Shown in pieces: positions 10,157-21,987 of a stretch of DNA of 64,000 bases (position 1 is its first letter; the number at the start of each line of letters is the position of its first letter). A program made the position numbers and the translations under genes. The notes under the pieces are model-generated. The model was not told the origin of the DNA. It saw only the letters and a list, made by a program, of their open reading frames with translations, and made no database searches. Source of the DNA: an uncultured Pelagibacteraceae bacterium (GTDB taxonomy: Bacteria > Pseudomonadota > Alphaproteobacteria > Pelagibacterales > Pelagibacteraceae); contig CACFTO010000001.1 of the NCBI GenBank assembly GCA_902569245.1, positions 138,066 to 202,065 of the forward strand, given 5' to 3'.

Positions 10157-11968
10157 ATGTCTACAGAAATCGATAATATAAGAAATTTTGCAATCATTGC
10201 TCACATTGATCACGGTAAGTCAACTATTGCTGATAGAATTATACATAGATGTGGTGGGTTGACAGATAGAGAAATGAAGTCACAGGTTTTAGACTCCATG
10301 GATATTGAAAGAGAGAGAGGAATAACAATAAAAGCTCAAACAGTAAAATTAAATTATAAATCAAAAGATGGAAAAAATTATATCCTTAACATTATAGATA
10401 CCCCAGGCCACGTTGATTTTAGTTATGAAGTTAGTAGATCTTTATATGCTTGTGAGGGTTCGATATTAATTGTAGATAGTACTCAAGGTGTAGAGGCTCA
10501 AACTTTAGCAAATGTTTATCAAGCCCTCGACATAAATCATGAAATAATTCCAGTTTTAAATAAAATTGATTTACCAGCTTCTGATATAGATAGAACAAAT
10601 AAACAAATAGAAGATGTGATAGGTATCGATACCGCCAATGCTGTACCTTGTTCTGGAAAAACAGGCGAAGGTATTGATGAAATTTTGGAACAAATTATTC
10701 AAACTTTACCAGGACCAAAAGGTGAAAAAGATCAAAAACTTAAGTGTTTATTAGTAGATAGTTGGTATGACACTTATTTAGGAGTAGTTATTTTAGTAAG
10801 AGTTATTGATGGGAAAATAAAAAATAATATGAAAATCAAAATGATGTCTACTAATCAGGAGTATTTAGTTGAAAAAGTTGGAGTATTTACACCTAAACCA
10901 AAAGATATAGACGAGCTTAATTCAGGGGAAATTGGATTTATAACAACTGGAATAAAAGTTTTATCAGAAACAAAAGTTGGAGATACTATTTGTGATGCAG
11001 CTAAGCCATTATCAGAATCATTACCTGGTTTTAAGCCAAGTAAGCCAGTGGTTTTTTGTGGATTATTTCCGGTTGATAGCTCTGAGTATCAGAAATTAAA
11101 AGATGGATTAGCCAAATTAAAATTAAATGATTCTAGTTTTTCTTTTGAGCCCGAGTCTTCTTCAGCTTTAGGGTTGGGTTTTAGATGTGGTTTTTTAGGA
11201 TTGTTACATTTAGAAATTGTTACTGAAAGACTAGAAAGGGAATTTGATATTAATCTATTAACTACAACTCCAGGAGTTGTATATAAGATCCATATGAACA
11301 ATGGAGAGATAAAAGATCTTCAAAATCCATCAAGTTTACCAGATCCTACTTTTATAAAATTTATTGAAGAACCATGGATCAAAGCAACAATTATTACACC
11401 AGATCAGTACTTAGGACCTATAATAAAAATATGCCAGGATAAGAGAGGGATACAAACAAACTTGAGTTATTCTGGAAATAGAGCTGTTGTAAATTATGAA
11501 TTACCTTTGAATGAAGTTGTTTTTGATTTTAATGATAGATTAAAATCAATGACAAGTGGATATGCAAGTTTTGATTATGAAATAATTGGCCATAGAGAGG
11601 GAGATCTTGTTAAAATGGGCATTCTTGTAAATACAGAACCAGTTGACGCTTTAGCTATGATGATACATAAAGATTTTGCTCAAAAAACCGGAAGAGAGGT
11701 GTGTGAAAAATTAAAAGACTTAATACCTAGACATAATTTTATGATACCAGTTCAAGCAGCAATAGGTGGAAAGATTATCGCAAGGGAAACAATTAAAGGT
11801 TTTAAAAAAGATGTTTTAACAAAAATTCATGGTGGTGGAGCAACAGATAGAAAAAGAAAGTTACTTGAAAAACAGAAAAAAGGAAAAGCAAGGGCTAAAC
11901 AATTTGGAAAAGTTGAGATTCCTCAAGAGGCGTTTATAGGAGTTCTTAAAATATCTAAAGAAAAATGA
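10157..11968 (+). CDS. lepA: Elongation factor 4 (LepA), ribosome-associated GTPase
   Basis: A translational GTPase related to EF-G that acts on stalled or assembling ribosomes. At 603 residues it is full length. G1 is AHIDHGKST (about 14-22), the switch II motif is DTPGHVDF, and G4 is NKIDLP. The LepA-specific C-terminus has [14 protein letters not shown] and [17 protein letters not shown], followed by the basic tail [15 protein letters not shown]. It begins on the base after the pheT stop, and its stop overlaps the next start by 4 nt. Confidence 0.97.
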   Translation: MSTEIDNIRNFAIIAHIDHGKSTIADRIIHRCGGLTDREMKSQVLDSMDIERERGITIKAQTVKLNYKSKDGKNYILNIIDTPGHVDFSYEVSRSLYACEGSILIVDSTQGVEAQTLANVYQALDINHEIIPVLNKIDLPASDIDRTNKQIEDVIGIDTANAVPCSGKTGEGIDEILEQIIQTLPGPKGEKDQKLKCLLVDSWYDTYLGVVILVRVIDGKIKNNMKIKMMSTNQEYLVEKVGVFTPKPKDIDELNSGEIGFITTGIKVLSETKVGDTICDAAKPLSESLPGFKPSKPVVFCGLFPVDSSEYQKLKDGLAKLKLNDSSFSFEPESSSALGLGFRCGFLGLLHLEIVTERLEREFDINLLTTTPGVVYKIHMNNGEIKDLQNPSSLPDPTFIKFIEEPWIKATIITPDQYLGPIIKICQDKRGIQTNLSYSGNRAVVNYELPLNEVVFDFNDRLKSMTSGYASFDYEIIGHREGDLVKMGILVNTEPVDALAMMIHKDFAQKTGREVCEKLKDLIPRHNFMIPVQAAIGGKIIARETIKGFKKDVLTKIHGGGATDRKRKLLEKQKKGKARAKQFGKVEIPQEAFIGVLKISKEK

Positions 11969-13014
11969 AAAACATTGGTAAAAATTTTATTAAGAAAATT
12001 AATGAAAACTATATTAGAGACAAAGAGATGTATAAAGGAGTGCAAGGTTTTCATTGGGATTATGTAAATACAAGAAAAAACCTTTTTACCAATTCTAGAC
12101 TAAATAACTTTCTTAAAAACGATTTAGGATATGGGCTTTCAAGATCAAACGCCAAAATAGATAAAAAAAAATTATTAAACTTTATTTTAAATTCAAAAAT
12201 ATCCAAAAATTTTTTAAAAAAAAATTTACCTCAAAAAAATATTGGAAATTTCAAAAATCCACTCATTTTTAATAAAAAATATTGTAACAATAATGATTTA
12301 TTCTATATCGATTGGTTTTTAGAACTTCAAAAGTTTATAAAAAAAAAAACTTTTAAACATATCTGCGAGATTGGAGGTGGATATGGCGGACTTGCAAGAG
12401 TTTTATTAAATAACTTTAAATGTAAATATTTTTTAATTGATTTACCAGAAACAAATATTTTATCAGCTTTCTATTTAAAAAATTTTTTTCCAAAGAAAAA
12501 ATTTATATTTAGCCAAGATCTTGAGAGGGGAATCACAAATGAAATTATAAAAAAAAATGATATTTTTATACTTACACCTGATAAAATTGATATACTAAAT
12601 ATAAAATTTGATTTTTTCATTAATGCAAGGTCGATGATGGAAATGAAAAAAAAAGATATTTTAAAATATTTTAATTTTATGCAAAGAAATGCAAATTCTT
12701 CATGTTTATTTTTGAATATTAATAGGTATTTTTCTTATCATTCAGGTGAGCAAAATTATTTCTATAAATATCCATATGATAAATATTGGAAAGTACTCAA
12801 ATCAAAACAAACAAATTTTGAAAAACATATTCATCTTGTCTTATCAAAAAGAACAAATATAAAAAATAGTAGTATTGAAAAGATGAAATCAATAGTAATG
12901 AAAAACAAAAAATATAATCCTACCACATTGCAAAAATTGATTTCAATTAGAAGAAATTACGTTAATAAAAAATTTATTATTAACTTTTTCAAGGAGAGGT
13001 GGCCGAGGGGTTGA
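11965..13014 (+). CDS. Putative SAM-dependent (sugar O-) methyltransferase
   Basis: A 349-residue protein with a Rossmann methyltransferase motif [17 protein letters not shown] (133-148), and a following acidic loop FLIDLPET (156-163). N-terminal [12 protein letters not shown] and the overall layout resemble the putative sugar O-methyltransferase family, which acts on surface glycans; this call is from memory and is tentative. It is unusually rich in Lys, Asn and Phe with long A runs, more so than its neighbours, as expected for a fast-evolving accessory gene. Its last 22 nt lie inside the tRNA-Ser gene. It overlaps lepA by 4 nt. Confidence 0.68.
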   Translation: MKNIGKNFIKKINENYIRDKEMYKGVQGFHWDYVNTRKNLFTNSRLNNFLKNDLGYGLSRSNAKIDKKKLLNFILNSKISKNFLKKNLPQKNIGNFKNPLIFNKKYCNNNDLFYIDWFLELQKFIKKKTFKHICEIGGGYGGLARVLLNNFKCKYFLIDLPETNILSAFYLKNFFPKKKFIFSQDLERGITNEIIKKNDIFILTPDKIDILNIKFDFFINARSMMEMKKKDILKYFNFMQRNANSSCLFLNINRYFSYHSGEQNYFYKYPYDKYWKVLKSKQTNFEKHIHLVLSKRTNIKNSSIEKMKSIVMKNKKYNPTTLQKLISIRRNYVNKKFIINFFKERWPRG

Positions 13015-13082
13015 AGGCGCACGCTTGGAAAGCGTGTATAGGGGAAACTCTATCATGGGTTCGAATCCCATTCTCTCCGCCA
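12993..13082 (+). tRNA. tRNA-Ser (anticodon GGA), CCA encoded
   Basis: A 90-nt class II tRNA. The acceptor stem GGAGAGG (12993-12999) pairs with TCTCTCC (13072-13078), with a final G-T wobble, followed by GCCA. The anticodon stem ACGC/GCGT closes the loop TTGGAAA, giving anticodon GGA, which reads UCC and UCU. A variable arm (AGGGGAAACTCT region) and a T arm with GGTTCGAATCC are present. The first 22 nt double as the 3' end of the upstream methyltransferase reading frame. Confidence 0.96.
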
Positions 13083-15312
<2,230 letters not shown>

Positions 15313-15315
15313 TTA

Positions 15316-16596
15316 ATGGAAGTAAGTAGCAATTCCAAATCAACATACCTAAATAAAATTACATACGTTAATTTAAGATGGATAGGTGTAATAGGTCAAT
15401 TTATTACTATAAATGCTGTTGCTTTCTTATTTAAATTTGAATTCAATTTTTTACTAGCAAATATTATAGTTTTCCTAGGTGCTTTAAGTAACATTTTCCT
15501 ATTTTATTTTTTTAAAAAAAATCAGCTTCATGAAAAAATATCTTTAACCTTTCTTACCCTTGATATTATACAATTAAGTTTTTTGCTTTATTTAACTGGT
15601 GGTACCATAAATCCATTCTCAATATTCCTAATAATACCAAGTATATTTGCCTCAAATAGCTTAAGCATTAGAACAAACATTTTATTAATAATTTTGACAA
15701 TATCTTCAATTATTCTTCTTACTTTCTATCATCAAGAATTACCTTCACCATTAAATGAATATATTTTTAGTAATTACTATTACTATTCAGTTCCTTTAGC
15801 GTTAATTATTGCACTTATTTTTCTAAATTTTTTTGCTTTAACGTTTGGAAATGAGTCAAAAGTCAGAAAAGATGCATTAGATAAGATTCAGGAAGTTATT
15901 TCTAAGGAGAACGAATTAGTTTCATTAGGTGGACAAGCTGCAGCGGCTGCTCATTCTTTAGGTACACCACTTTCTACAATTAAAATTATTTCTCAAGATT
16001 TGTATGACAATTTTAAAAATAATAAAGAATTAAAAAAAGATGTTGAATTACTTTTAAGCCAAGTTGATAGATGCAATATAATATTAAAAAAATTGTCTTT
16101 AAATCCTGTAGTTGAAGATGACTTTATAGATAAGGATATTACTCTGGAAAATTATGTGAAAGAAATTGTGAATTCTTTTGAAGAAATATCAGATAAAAAT
16201 TTTATCATCAACACTGAGCAGAATTATAATTCTTTCGAAATTTCAAAATTAATTGAAGTTGTTTATGGCATAAGAAATTTTATTGGAAATGCAAATAAGT
16301 TTGCAAAAAAAAATATTTATATTTCAATAACGAGTGACAGCGAAAACTCTTCGATATCGGTCGAGGATGATGGTTCAGGATTTCCTAAAGACATATTAAC
16401 CAAAATTGGAGATCCATATATAAAATCATTGCAATCTAAAAATAAATCAAGAGCAGGATTGGGTTTGGGAATATTTATAGGTAAAACTTTGTTAGAAAAA
16501 AATAAGGCAAAACTCTTAATTAGGAATTCAGAGACCAGAGGTGGTGCAGAAATTAAAATAGAGTGGTCTAATAAAGATTTAATTAGTCTTCAGTGA
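15316..16596 (+). CDS. regB: RegB/PrrB-type redox sensor histidine kinase
   Basis: A membrane sensor kinase that in alphaproteobacteria reports redox state to the regulator RegA. It has 426 residues with about six hydrophobic segments in the first 175. The quinone-site motif GGTINPF lies at 95-101. The H box [15 protein letters not shown] contains His213. Cys253 in DRCNIIL sits exactly 40 residues later, the spacing of His225 and Cys265 in Rhodobacter RegB. The ATP domain shows NANKFAKK (N box), VEDDGSGFP and [10 protein letters not shown]. No response-regulator gene lies nearby. It is transcribed after gyrB and overlaps cobT convergently by 7 nt. Confidence 0.86.
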   Translation: MEVSSNSKSTYLNKITYVNLRWIGVIGQFITINAVAFLFKFEFNFLLANIIVFLGALSNIFLFYFFKKNQLHEKISLTFLTLDIIQLSFLLYLTGGTINPFSIFLIIPSIFASNSLSIRTNILLIILTISSIILLTFYHQELPSPLNEYIFSNYYYYSVPLALIIALIFLNFFALTFGNESKVRKDALDKIQEVISKENELVSLGGQAAAAAHSLGTPLSTIKIISQDLYDNFKNNKELKKDVELLLSQVDRCNIILKKLSLNPVVEDDFIDKDITLENYVKEIVNSFEEISDKNFIINTEQNYNSFEISKLIEVVYGIRNFIGNANKFAKKNIYISITSDSENSSISVEDDGSGFPKDILTKIGDPYIKSLQSKNKSRAGLGLGIFIGKTLLEKNKAKLLIRNSETRGGAEIKIEWSNKDLISLQ

Positions 16597-18386
16597 AGTT
16601 TTTTATTTTCAAATAGTCCACTTAATTGATCTATCATTACATCCCCCAGTTCTTGTACATCAGAAATTTTGATTGCTTTTTTATAATATCGAGATACATC
16701 GTGACCAATTCCTATAGCTAATATTTCTACTTCACTTTTATTCTCAATAAATTTAACAATTTTTTTCAAATTTTTTTCTAAAAAGTCTCCTGAATTTACT
16801 GACAATGTTGAGTCATCTACTGGTGCTCCATCTGAAATAACCATAAGGATTTTTCTTTCTTCTTTTCTTTTTTTTAATCTATTAAATGCCCACGTTATAG
16901 CTTCACCATCTATATTTTCTTTTAATAAACCCTCTTTTAGCATCAAACCCAAATTCTTTTTTGATTGCCTCCAATGAGAATCAGCACCTTTATAAATTAT
17001 ATGTCTTAAATCATTAAGTCTTCCTGGATTTTTTGTTTTACCCAATCTATTCCACTCCTGGCGACTTTTACCACCTTTCCAATTTTTCGTTGTAAAACCA
17101 AGTATTTCAACTTTAACTGAGCATCTTTCTAAGGTTCTGGATAAAATATCAGCACATATTGCAGCTATTGTTATTGGCCTACCTCTCATTGAGCCAGAGT
17201 TGTCAATTAAAAGTGTCACGATTGTATCTTTAAAGTCTAGATCTTTTTCTTTTTTAAATGAGAGAGAATTATATGGATCAATAATTATTCTAGGCAGTTT
17301 TGAACTATCTAATAATCCCTCTTCTAGATCGAATTCCCATGATCGATTTTGTTTTGCCATCAATTGTCTTTGCAATTTGTTTGCTAACTTAGTAATTAAA
17401 TCTTGAAAACTTGTAAGTTGTTGGTCCAAATTTTTTCTAAGTTTTTGAATTTCTTCAGCTGTATCTAGACTTTCTGCTTTAGCAACTTCATCAAATTCAG
17501 TAGTAAATATTTTATATTCTTTATCGCTTATACTTAAATTTTTTTTTTGTATAACATTTTCTGACTCGGCATCCTCATTATTCTCACTACCAAGTTGGTC
17601 TTCAAGTCTAAACTCATTAACATCATCCTCGCTATCCATCCCTTGGCTTATATTTTCATCTTCGCTTGTTTTGCTAGAGTCATTATTATCTTTGTCATCA
17701 TTGTTATTAGAATTATTTTTATCTTGTGTATCATCATTTTCTTCATTTTCTTTTTCAGTTGTGTCATCATTTTCAAATATATCCATACCTTCTAAAATTT
17801 CAGAAAATTTAGCATTATACACTTCCTGATTTTCTAGATTTTGTTTTAAAAATTCAAAGTGTTTCTCTATTGACTTATTAAAATCTTTCTCCCAAAATTT
17901 AAGAATTTCTTTATTTTCTTGATATAATTCGACATCAAAAAATTTATTTGTCATATAAATTTCAAAAGCATCAATTATATTTGTATCTTCTTTTTTTGTT
18001 ATTTTTTCTTGTTTAAAATGTTGAAGTCTATTTTTATAATTATCTTTAAAATTTTTGGATATTCCTTTTAACATCTCTGAGCCAAGTAATTCATATCTTA
18101 CTTTTTCTGCTAGTTGATAGAGTGTTCTGCAAGAGGGATTTTGTGGATTGTTTTTATCCAATAATTTTCTATTTGAAAATCTTATTTTTAAAGCTTCAGA
18201 GTCTGTTTCAGCCCTAAGTTTTTTAAATTGATTCTTATCATTAATATTGTCAATTTCCCCAATATCATAAACTTTTTTGTCGTCTTTTTTATTTTTAACA
18301 ACTTTATAGTCATCTGAAATTACTTTGTAAGTTGATAAAAGGGCTTGTTTGAATTTTTCTTTAATACTATCTTCTTTGTTCATCAA
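16590..18386 (-). CDS. cobT: CobT-like cobaltochelatase subunit (VWA domain)
   Basis: In the aerobic B12 pathway CobT works with the AAA+ subunit CobS and the large subunit CobN to insert cobalt. The protein has 598 residues: an N-terminal helical part, a long acidic Asp/Glu/Asn-rich linker at about 205-275, and a C-terminal VWA domain with the MIDAS motif [10 protein letters not shown] and later [10 protein letters not shown]. This matches the CobT layout. The start overlaps the cobS stop by 4 nt. No cobN or other corrin-ring genes are in the window, so cobalt insertion is not assured; another metal or remodelling role is possible. Confidence 0.88.
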   Translation of the reverse strand: MMNKEDSIKEKFKQALLSTYKVISDDYKVVKNKKDDKKVYDIGEIDNINDKNQFKKLRAETDSEALKIRFSNRKLLDKNNPQNPSCRTLYQLAEKVRYELLGSEMLKGISKNFKDNYKNRLQHFKQEKITKKEDTNIIDAFEIYMTNKFFDVELYQENKEILKFWEKDFNKSIEKHFEFLKQNLENQEVYNAKFSEILEGMDIFENDDTTEKENEENDDTQDKNNSNNNDDKDNNDSSKTSEDENISQGMDSEDDVNEFRLEDQLGSENNEDAESENVIQKKNLSISDKEYKIFTTEFDEVAKAESLDTAEEIQKLRKNLDQQLTSFQDLITKLANKLQRQLMAKQNRSWEFDLEEGLLDSSKLPRIIIDPYNSLSFKKEKDLDFKDTIVTLLIDNSGSMRGRPITIAAICADILSRTLERCSVKVEILGFTTKNWKGGKSRQEWNRLGKTKNPGRLNDLRHIIYKGADSHWRQSKKNLGLMLKEGLLKENIDGEAITWAFNRLKKRKEERKILMVISDGAPVDDSTLSVNSGDFLEKNLKKIVKFIENKSEVEILAIGIGHDVSRYYKKAIKISDVQELGDVMIDQLSGLFENKKLH

Positions 18387-19357
18387 ATTTGAATATTAAT
18401 CATTGATTCTGGCAGTTCATCCCCAAAACATCTTTGATAATATTCAGCAATAGTATTTTTTTCAGCATCATCACATTTGTTTAAAAATGTTACTCTAAAT
18501 GCATATCCGATATCTTTAAAAATTTCAGAATTTTCTGCCCAATGTAAAACTGTTCTAGGACTCATTACTGTAGATATATCACCTGCCATAAATCCTTTTC
18601 TTGTAAGTGAAGCAACTTTTATCATGTTTGAAACTTGTTCTTTACCTTTAGGATTATTTAGATTTTTGTTCTTACCTAATATAATTTCCATTTCTTTATC
18701 TAAACTAAGATAGTTTAATGTAGATACAATATTCCATCTATCCATTTGTCCCTGATTAATTTGTTGTGTCCCATGATATAATCCGGTTGTATCACCTAGT
18801 CCCACAGTATTTGTTGTTGCAAAAAGCCTAAAAAATTTATTTTGTTTAATTACTTTATTTTTATCTAATAGAGTAAAGCTACCTTCTGACTCAAGTACTC
18901 TCTGAATAACGAACATTACATCTGGTCTTCCAGCGTCATATTCGTCAAAAACTAAGGCCACAGGATTTTGAATTGACCAAGGCAATATTCCTTCTTTAAA
19001 TTCAGTTACCTGTTTACCATCTTTGATTACAATTGAATCTTTACCTATTAAGTCAATCCTACTTACATGACTATCAAGATTAATTCTTATGCAAGGCCAG
19101 TTTAATCTCGCAGCAATTTGTTCGATGTGAGTTGATTTTCCAGTTCCATGGTATCCTTGAATTAAAACTCTTTTGTTAAAAGAAAATCCTGACAAGATAG
19201 CTAACGTTGTATCTTTATCAAACTTATAAGTTTTGTCGATTTCTGGGACGTACTCACTTGATTTTGAAAATGCATCAACTTCCATGTCACTTTCGATACC
19301 AAAAGTTTGCTTAACAGATAACTTGATGTCAGGGGTATGGTTAATATTTGGTGTCAA
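18383..19357 (-). CDS. cobS: CobS-like MoxR-type AAA+ ATPase
   Basis: ATPase partner of CobT. Its 324 residues are the family's usual length. Walker A is GYHGTGKST (68-76) and Walker B is [12 protein letters not shown] (135-146), followed by sensor-type [11 protein letters not shown] and the [11 protein letters not shown] region. The N-terminus ([21 protein letters not shown]) is typical for CobS. It overlaps the J-domain gene by 17 nt upstream and cobT by 4 nt downstream, so the three form one operon. That AAA+/VWA architecture is shared with Mg-chelatase and MoxR systems, so the true client is open. Confidence 0.9.
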   Translation of the reverse strand: MTPNINHTPDIKLSVKQTFGIESDMEVDAFSKSSEYVPEIDKTYKFDKDTTLAILSGFSFNKRVLIQGYHGTGKSTHIEQIAARLNWPCIRINLDSHVSRIDLIGKDSIVIKDGKQVTEFKEGILPWSIQNPVALVFDEYDAGRPDVMFVIQRVLESEGSFTLLDKNKVIKQNKFFRLFATTNTVGLGDTTGLYHGTQQINQGQMDRWNIVSTLNYLSLDKEMEIILGKNKNLNNPKGKEQVSNMIKVASLTRKGFMAGDISTVMSPRTVLHWAENSEIFKDIGYAFRVTFLNKCDDAEKNTIAEYYQRCFGDELPESMINIQI

Positions 19358-19874
19358 TTTTGTCCTTATATGTATTTTTTAATTGAGTGTAAGCCAACGT
19401 TATTACTTTAAGCTTGTCTTCAAATTTTTTATTTCCAGAATTCATATCAGGGTGAAATTTTTTGACAAGCTTTTTAAATTTTTCTTGAACTTTTTCCCAT
19501 TTTAATCCAACACTAATCCCTAATATATTAAAGGCTTTTAAATCGTTGTTATTAAATTTAAATTTATTCATATTATTAAAGTCATTATTAAATTTAAATT
19601 TATCCATCTCATCTTTTAAAGCATTACTCCAAAGAACTTTGAAGAAATTATCAGATGAACTAAAACTTTGTGTCGGTTTGTGCCAAGTCATGTCAGACCT
19701 TAAAAAATCTATTATTTGTTGATCACTCATACCTGTAAAATAATTCCAACTTTTATTAAATTCTTTAACATGGTTTAAACATAGTAATCTATAATCTTTG
19801 CTATTATCTCTTTCTTTAGGTGCCTTAAAAAGACCTTCCTCCGAGCAATTATTCCAATCACAAATATTTTTCAT
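19341..19874 (-). CDS. J-domain (DnaJ-like) protein with N-terminal Cys/His cluster
   Basis: A 177-residue co-chaperone-like protein. The C-terminal J domain (about 115-170) has the HPD tripeptide at 141-143 within KKFHPDMNSG, which stimulates Hsp70 ATPase in this family. The N-terminus has Cys5, Cys10, Cys32 and His35, a plausible zinc site. A hydrophilic linker contains KFKFNN twice (93-98 and 104-109), a short internal duplication. The gene leads the cobS-cobT operon and is divergent from bolA, an arrangement common in alphaproteobacteria. It may supply a chaperone to the AAA+/VWA complex, but that is inference. Confidence 0.85.
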   Translation of the reverse strand: MKNICDWNNCSEEGLFKAPKERDNSKDYRLLCLNHVKEFNKSWNYFTGMSDQQIIDFLRSDMTWHKPTQSFSSSDNFFKVLWSNALKDEMDKFKFNNDFNNMNKFKFNNNDLKAFNILGISVGLKWEKVQEKFKKLVKKFHPDMNSGNKKFEDKLKVITLAYTQLKNTYKDKIDTKY

Positions 19875-19894
19875 GATATATAATACTTTATAGA

Positions 19895-20155
19895 ATGAAC
19901 ATTAATCAACTAATTGAAACTATAGAAAAAAAAATTTTGTCGCAGGATTGTATTTCAAAAGTTTATATAGAGGACAAGTCATTCTTACATAAAAATCACA
20001 AATCTAATGAGGATGGAAAATTTCATATTGCTCTTTCAATTGAGTCTGATGAGTTAAAGAATAAAAGTAAATTATACTCAACAAGGTTTATTTACAAAAT
20101 TTTAGATGATGAATTAAAAAAATATATTCATTCGTTGCAAATCAAATTAATTTAA
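19895..20155 (+). CDS. bolA: BolA family protein
   Basis: A small 86-residue BolA-like protein. BolA proteins partner with monothiol glutaredoxins in Fe-S handling and can act as regulators. The class II KH-like fold is suggested by the N-terminal helix (INQLIETIEKKI) and the segment GKFHIALSIESDEL. The H of GKFHIAL is the conserved ligand histidine, and STRFIYKILDDEL continues the fold. It is divergent from the J-domain gene with a 20-nt gap, and its 3' end overlaps aroB convergently by 9 nt. Confidence 0.85.
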   Translation: MNINQLIETIEKKILSQDCISKVYIEDKSFLHKNHKSNEDGKFHIALSIESDELKNKSKLYSTRFIYKILDDELKKYIHSLQIKLI

Positions 20156-21250
20156 ACTACTAGATAAATATTCTTTTAAATTTGTTGGTTTAATCTGAAA
20201 GTCAATTATTATTTTTCCAAAATCTTTCACTAAAACTAAGTTAATATTATTTGAATTATTTTTCTTATCACTTCTCATATAATTCATAATTTTAGACACA
20301 TGTCTTTTTTTAAACAATTTTTCAATTTTTGGTTTCATCCCGATCCTATAAATATGATTTAAAATAATATTAAATTTTTGTTTTGATAAAATTTTTCTTT
20401 TAAAACTGAATTCAACTGCATTTTTAATACCTAAAATTACAGCTTCTCCATGATTTAATTTTTTAGAAAAACCTAAAGTAGACTCATAAGCATGAGCAAA
20501 GGTATGACCTAAATTTAATACCTTTCTATAGTTCTTCTCTTTCTCATCTTTTTCTACAACTCTTTTTTTTAAATTACAGCTTTTAATTATAGATCTTTCA
20601 ATGAAAGGTGATTTTAATTTTAAAATTTTTTTTAAATTTTTGTCCAAATAGAGAAAATTATTAAAATTATCTATAATACTACTTTTTAATATTTCAGCAT
20701 ATCCACAAATAATTTCTCTTTCCGGTAAAGAAGCCAAAATATTCATGTCAGAAACAACTAAATCAGGTTGATAAAAACTTCCAATCAAATTTTTTCCAAA
20801 TTTATTATTTACACCTGTTTTGCCTCCTATGGATGAATCTACTTGAGCAAGTAAAGTTGTGGGAATATTTACAAATTTCATGCCTCTTTTAAATGTACTG
20901 GATGCAAATCCAACTATATCTCCAATAATTCCTCCACCAAAAGAAATAACGCAATCTTCTCTATTAAACCTATTTTCAAATAAAACTTTATGAATTTTTT
21001 CAATTGTTCTATAATTCTTATTTTTTTCTGATGCCGTAATTTCTATTTTAACAAGTTTATTTGTTTTTAACTTTTTGTATAAGAGTCTTTTAAACTTATG
21101 AGGAATATTTTTATCTGTAACGACTAAACATTTATCAAATTTTAGACGGTTAGACTTTAAAATTTTATCAATTTTACCAAGTAAATCTCTTCCAATTACA
21201 ATTGAGTAGTTCTTATTGCTAGTTTTAATATAAATTTTATTTGTATTCAT
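20147..21250 (-). CDS. aroB: 3-dehydroquinate synthase
   Basis: Second step of the shikimate pathway: converts DAHP to 3-dehydroquinate using NAD and a divalent metal. At 367 residues it is standard length. The nucleotide-binding segment is VISFGGGIIGDIVGFASS. Conserved NIPTTLLAQVDSSIGGKTGVN and KNLIGSFYQP follow. The metal ligands are in GYAEILKSS (Glu) and the two histidines of NLGHTFAHAYES and LNHGEAVILG. It overlaps aroK by 14 nt, forming the usual aroK-aroB pair. Confidence 0.97.
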   Translation of the reverse strand: MNTNKIYIKTSNKNYSIVIGRDLLGKIDKILKSNRLKFDKCLVVTDKNIPHKFKRLLYKKLKTNKLVKIEITASEKNKNYRTIEKIHKVLFENRFNREDCVISFGGGIIGDIVGFASSTFKRGMKFVNIPTTLLAQVDSSIGGKTGVNNKFGKNLIGSFYQPDLVVSDMNILASLPEREIICGYAEILKSSIIDNFNNFLYLDKNLKKILKLKSPFIERSIIKSCNLKKRVVEKDEKEKNYRKVLNLGHTFAHAYESTLGFSKKLNHGEAVILGIKNAVEFSFKRKILSKQKFNIILNHIYRIGMKPKIEKLFKKRHVSKIMNYMRSDKKNNSNNINLVLVKDFGKIIIDFQIKPTNLKEYLSSSLN

Positions 21251-21749
21251 AAATTTCTAATATCTTATTTATAATTTCAACTTTGTCTAATTTATCACAA
21301 TTAATCCTGTAACTAGATAAACTATAAAATTTTGACCTTTCTTTTATTAAATTATTAATTTGACCCTTTGTAAGATTAATTGCCAACGGTCTTTTCTTAC
21401 TCTTATATATTCTTTTTATTATTGTTTCATTTTTCCAATCTAGCCAAAAAGATAAACAATTTTTTTTACACATTTTTCTGATTGAGGTATTTATAAAACC
21501 GCCTCCACCTAAGGATATTACAGAATTTTCTAAACTTAGAAATTTTAAGGATATTTTTTCTTCAATTTTACGAAAATAATCTTCTCCATATTTAGTAAAA
21601 ATTTCTGATATTTTAGAATCCTCACTTTCTTCAATTTTTTGATCAATATCAATAAATGTTAAATTTAATTTTTTTGACAAAATTTTACCAATTGATGATT
21701 TTCCAGATCCCATCATTCCAATTAATACAATATTTTTATTTGATTTCAT
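21237..21749 (-). CDS. aroK: Shikimate kinase
   Basis: Phosphorylates shikimate at the 3-hydroxyl. It has 170 residues with Walker A GMMGSGKSS (11-19), the shikimate-binding IDIDQKIEE and FRKIEE segments, the SLGGGGF glycine loop (about 79-85), and the lid arginine in KKRPLAIN. It starts 55 nt from the divergent small membrane protein gene. Transcription is probably from that short gap, running into aroB. Confidence 0.96.
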   Translation of the reverse strand: MKSNKNIVLIGMMGSGKSSIGKILSKKLNLTFIDIDQKIEESEDSKISEIFTKYGEDYFRKIEEKISLKFLSLENSVISLGGGGFINTSIRKMCKKNCLSFWLDWKNETIIKRIYKSKKRPLAINLTKGQINNLIKERSKFYSLSSYRINCDKLDKVEIINKILEIYEYK

Positions 21750-21804
21750 GAGTTTCTATATTGAAAAAACACAAATATGTCTTATTTTGAAATTATTAAA
21801 TTAT

Positions 21805-21987
21805 ATGCAATTTACAAAAAATACAAGTAAAGACAAAATTTTTAGCTTAGGGACAATTTTAAAAATTATAATAGCCATTTTGATAATTGTATTTGGTGTT
21901 ATTGTAATCAACCAGATTAATTTGCCCGCTCCAGACAAACAAATTGAAAAAATTTTACCAAATGAAAACTTCAAAACAATTAAGTAA
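21805..21987 (+). CDS. Small single-pass membrane protein, unknown
   Basis: A 60-residue protein of unknown function, with a hydrophilic start (MQFTKNTSKDK), one strong membrane segment (about 18-38, LKIIIAILIIVFGVIVI) and a charged tail. An in-frame ATG at 21748 would add 19 residues but overlaps the aroK start codon on the other strand, so the ATG at 21805 is preferred. It overlaps the next gene by 26 nt, implying coupled translation and perhaps a shared role at the membrane. No family was recognised. Confidence 0.6.
   Translation: MQFTKNTSKDKIFSLGTILKIIIAILIIVFGVIVINQINLPAPDKQIEKILPNENFKTIK

Noticed and set aside
17595..17795. 66-codon plus-strand frame inside cobT
   Set aside because: It is the complement of the acidic Asp/Asn/Glu linker of CobT and reads as Ile/Val/Phe repeats; it only looks like a membrane protein.
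21748..21804. Longer start for the 60-residue membrane protein
   Set aside because: The ATG at 21748 overlaps the aroK start codon on the other strand and would place coding sequence where the divergent promoters should be.
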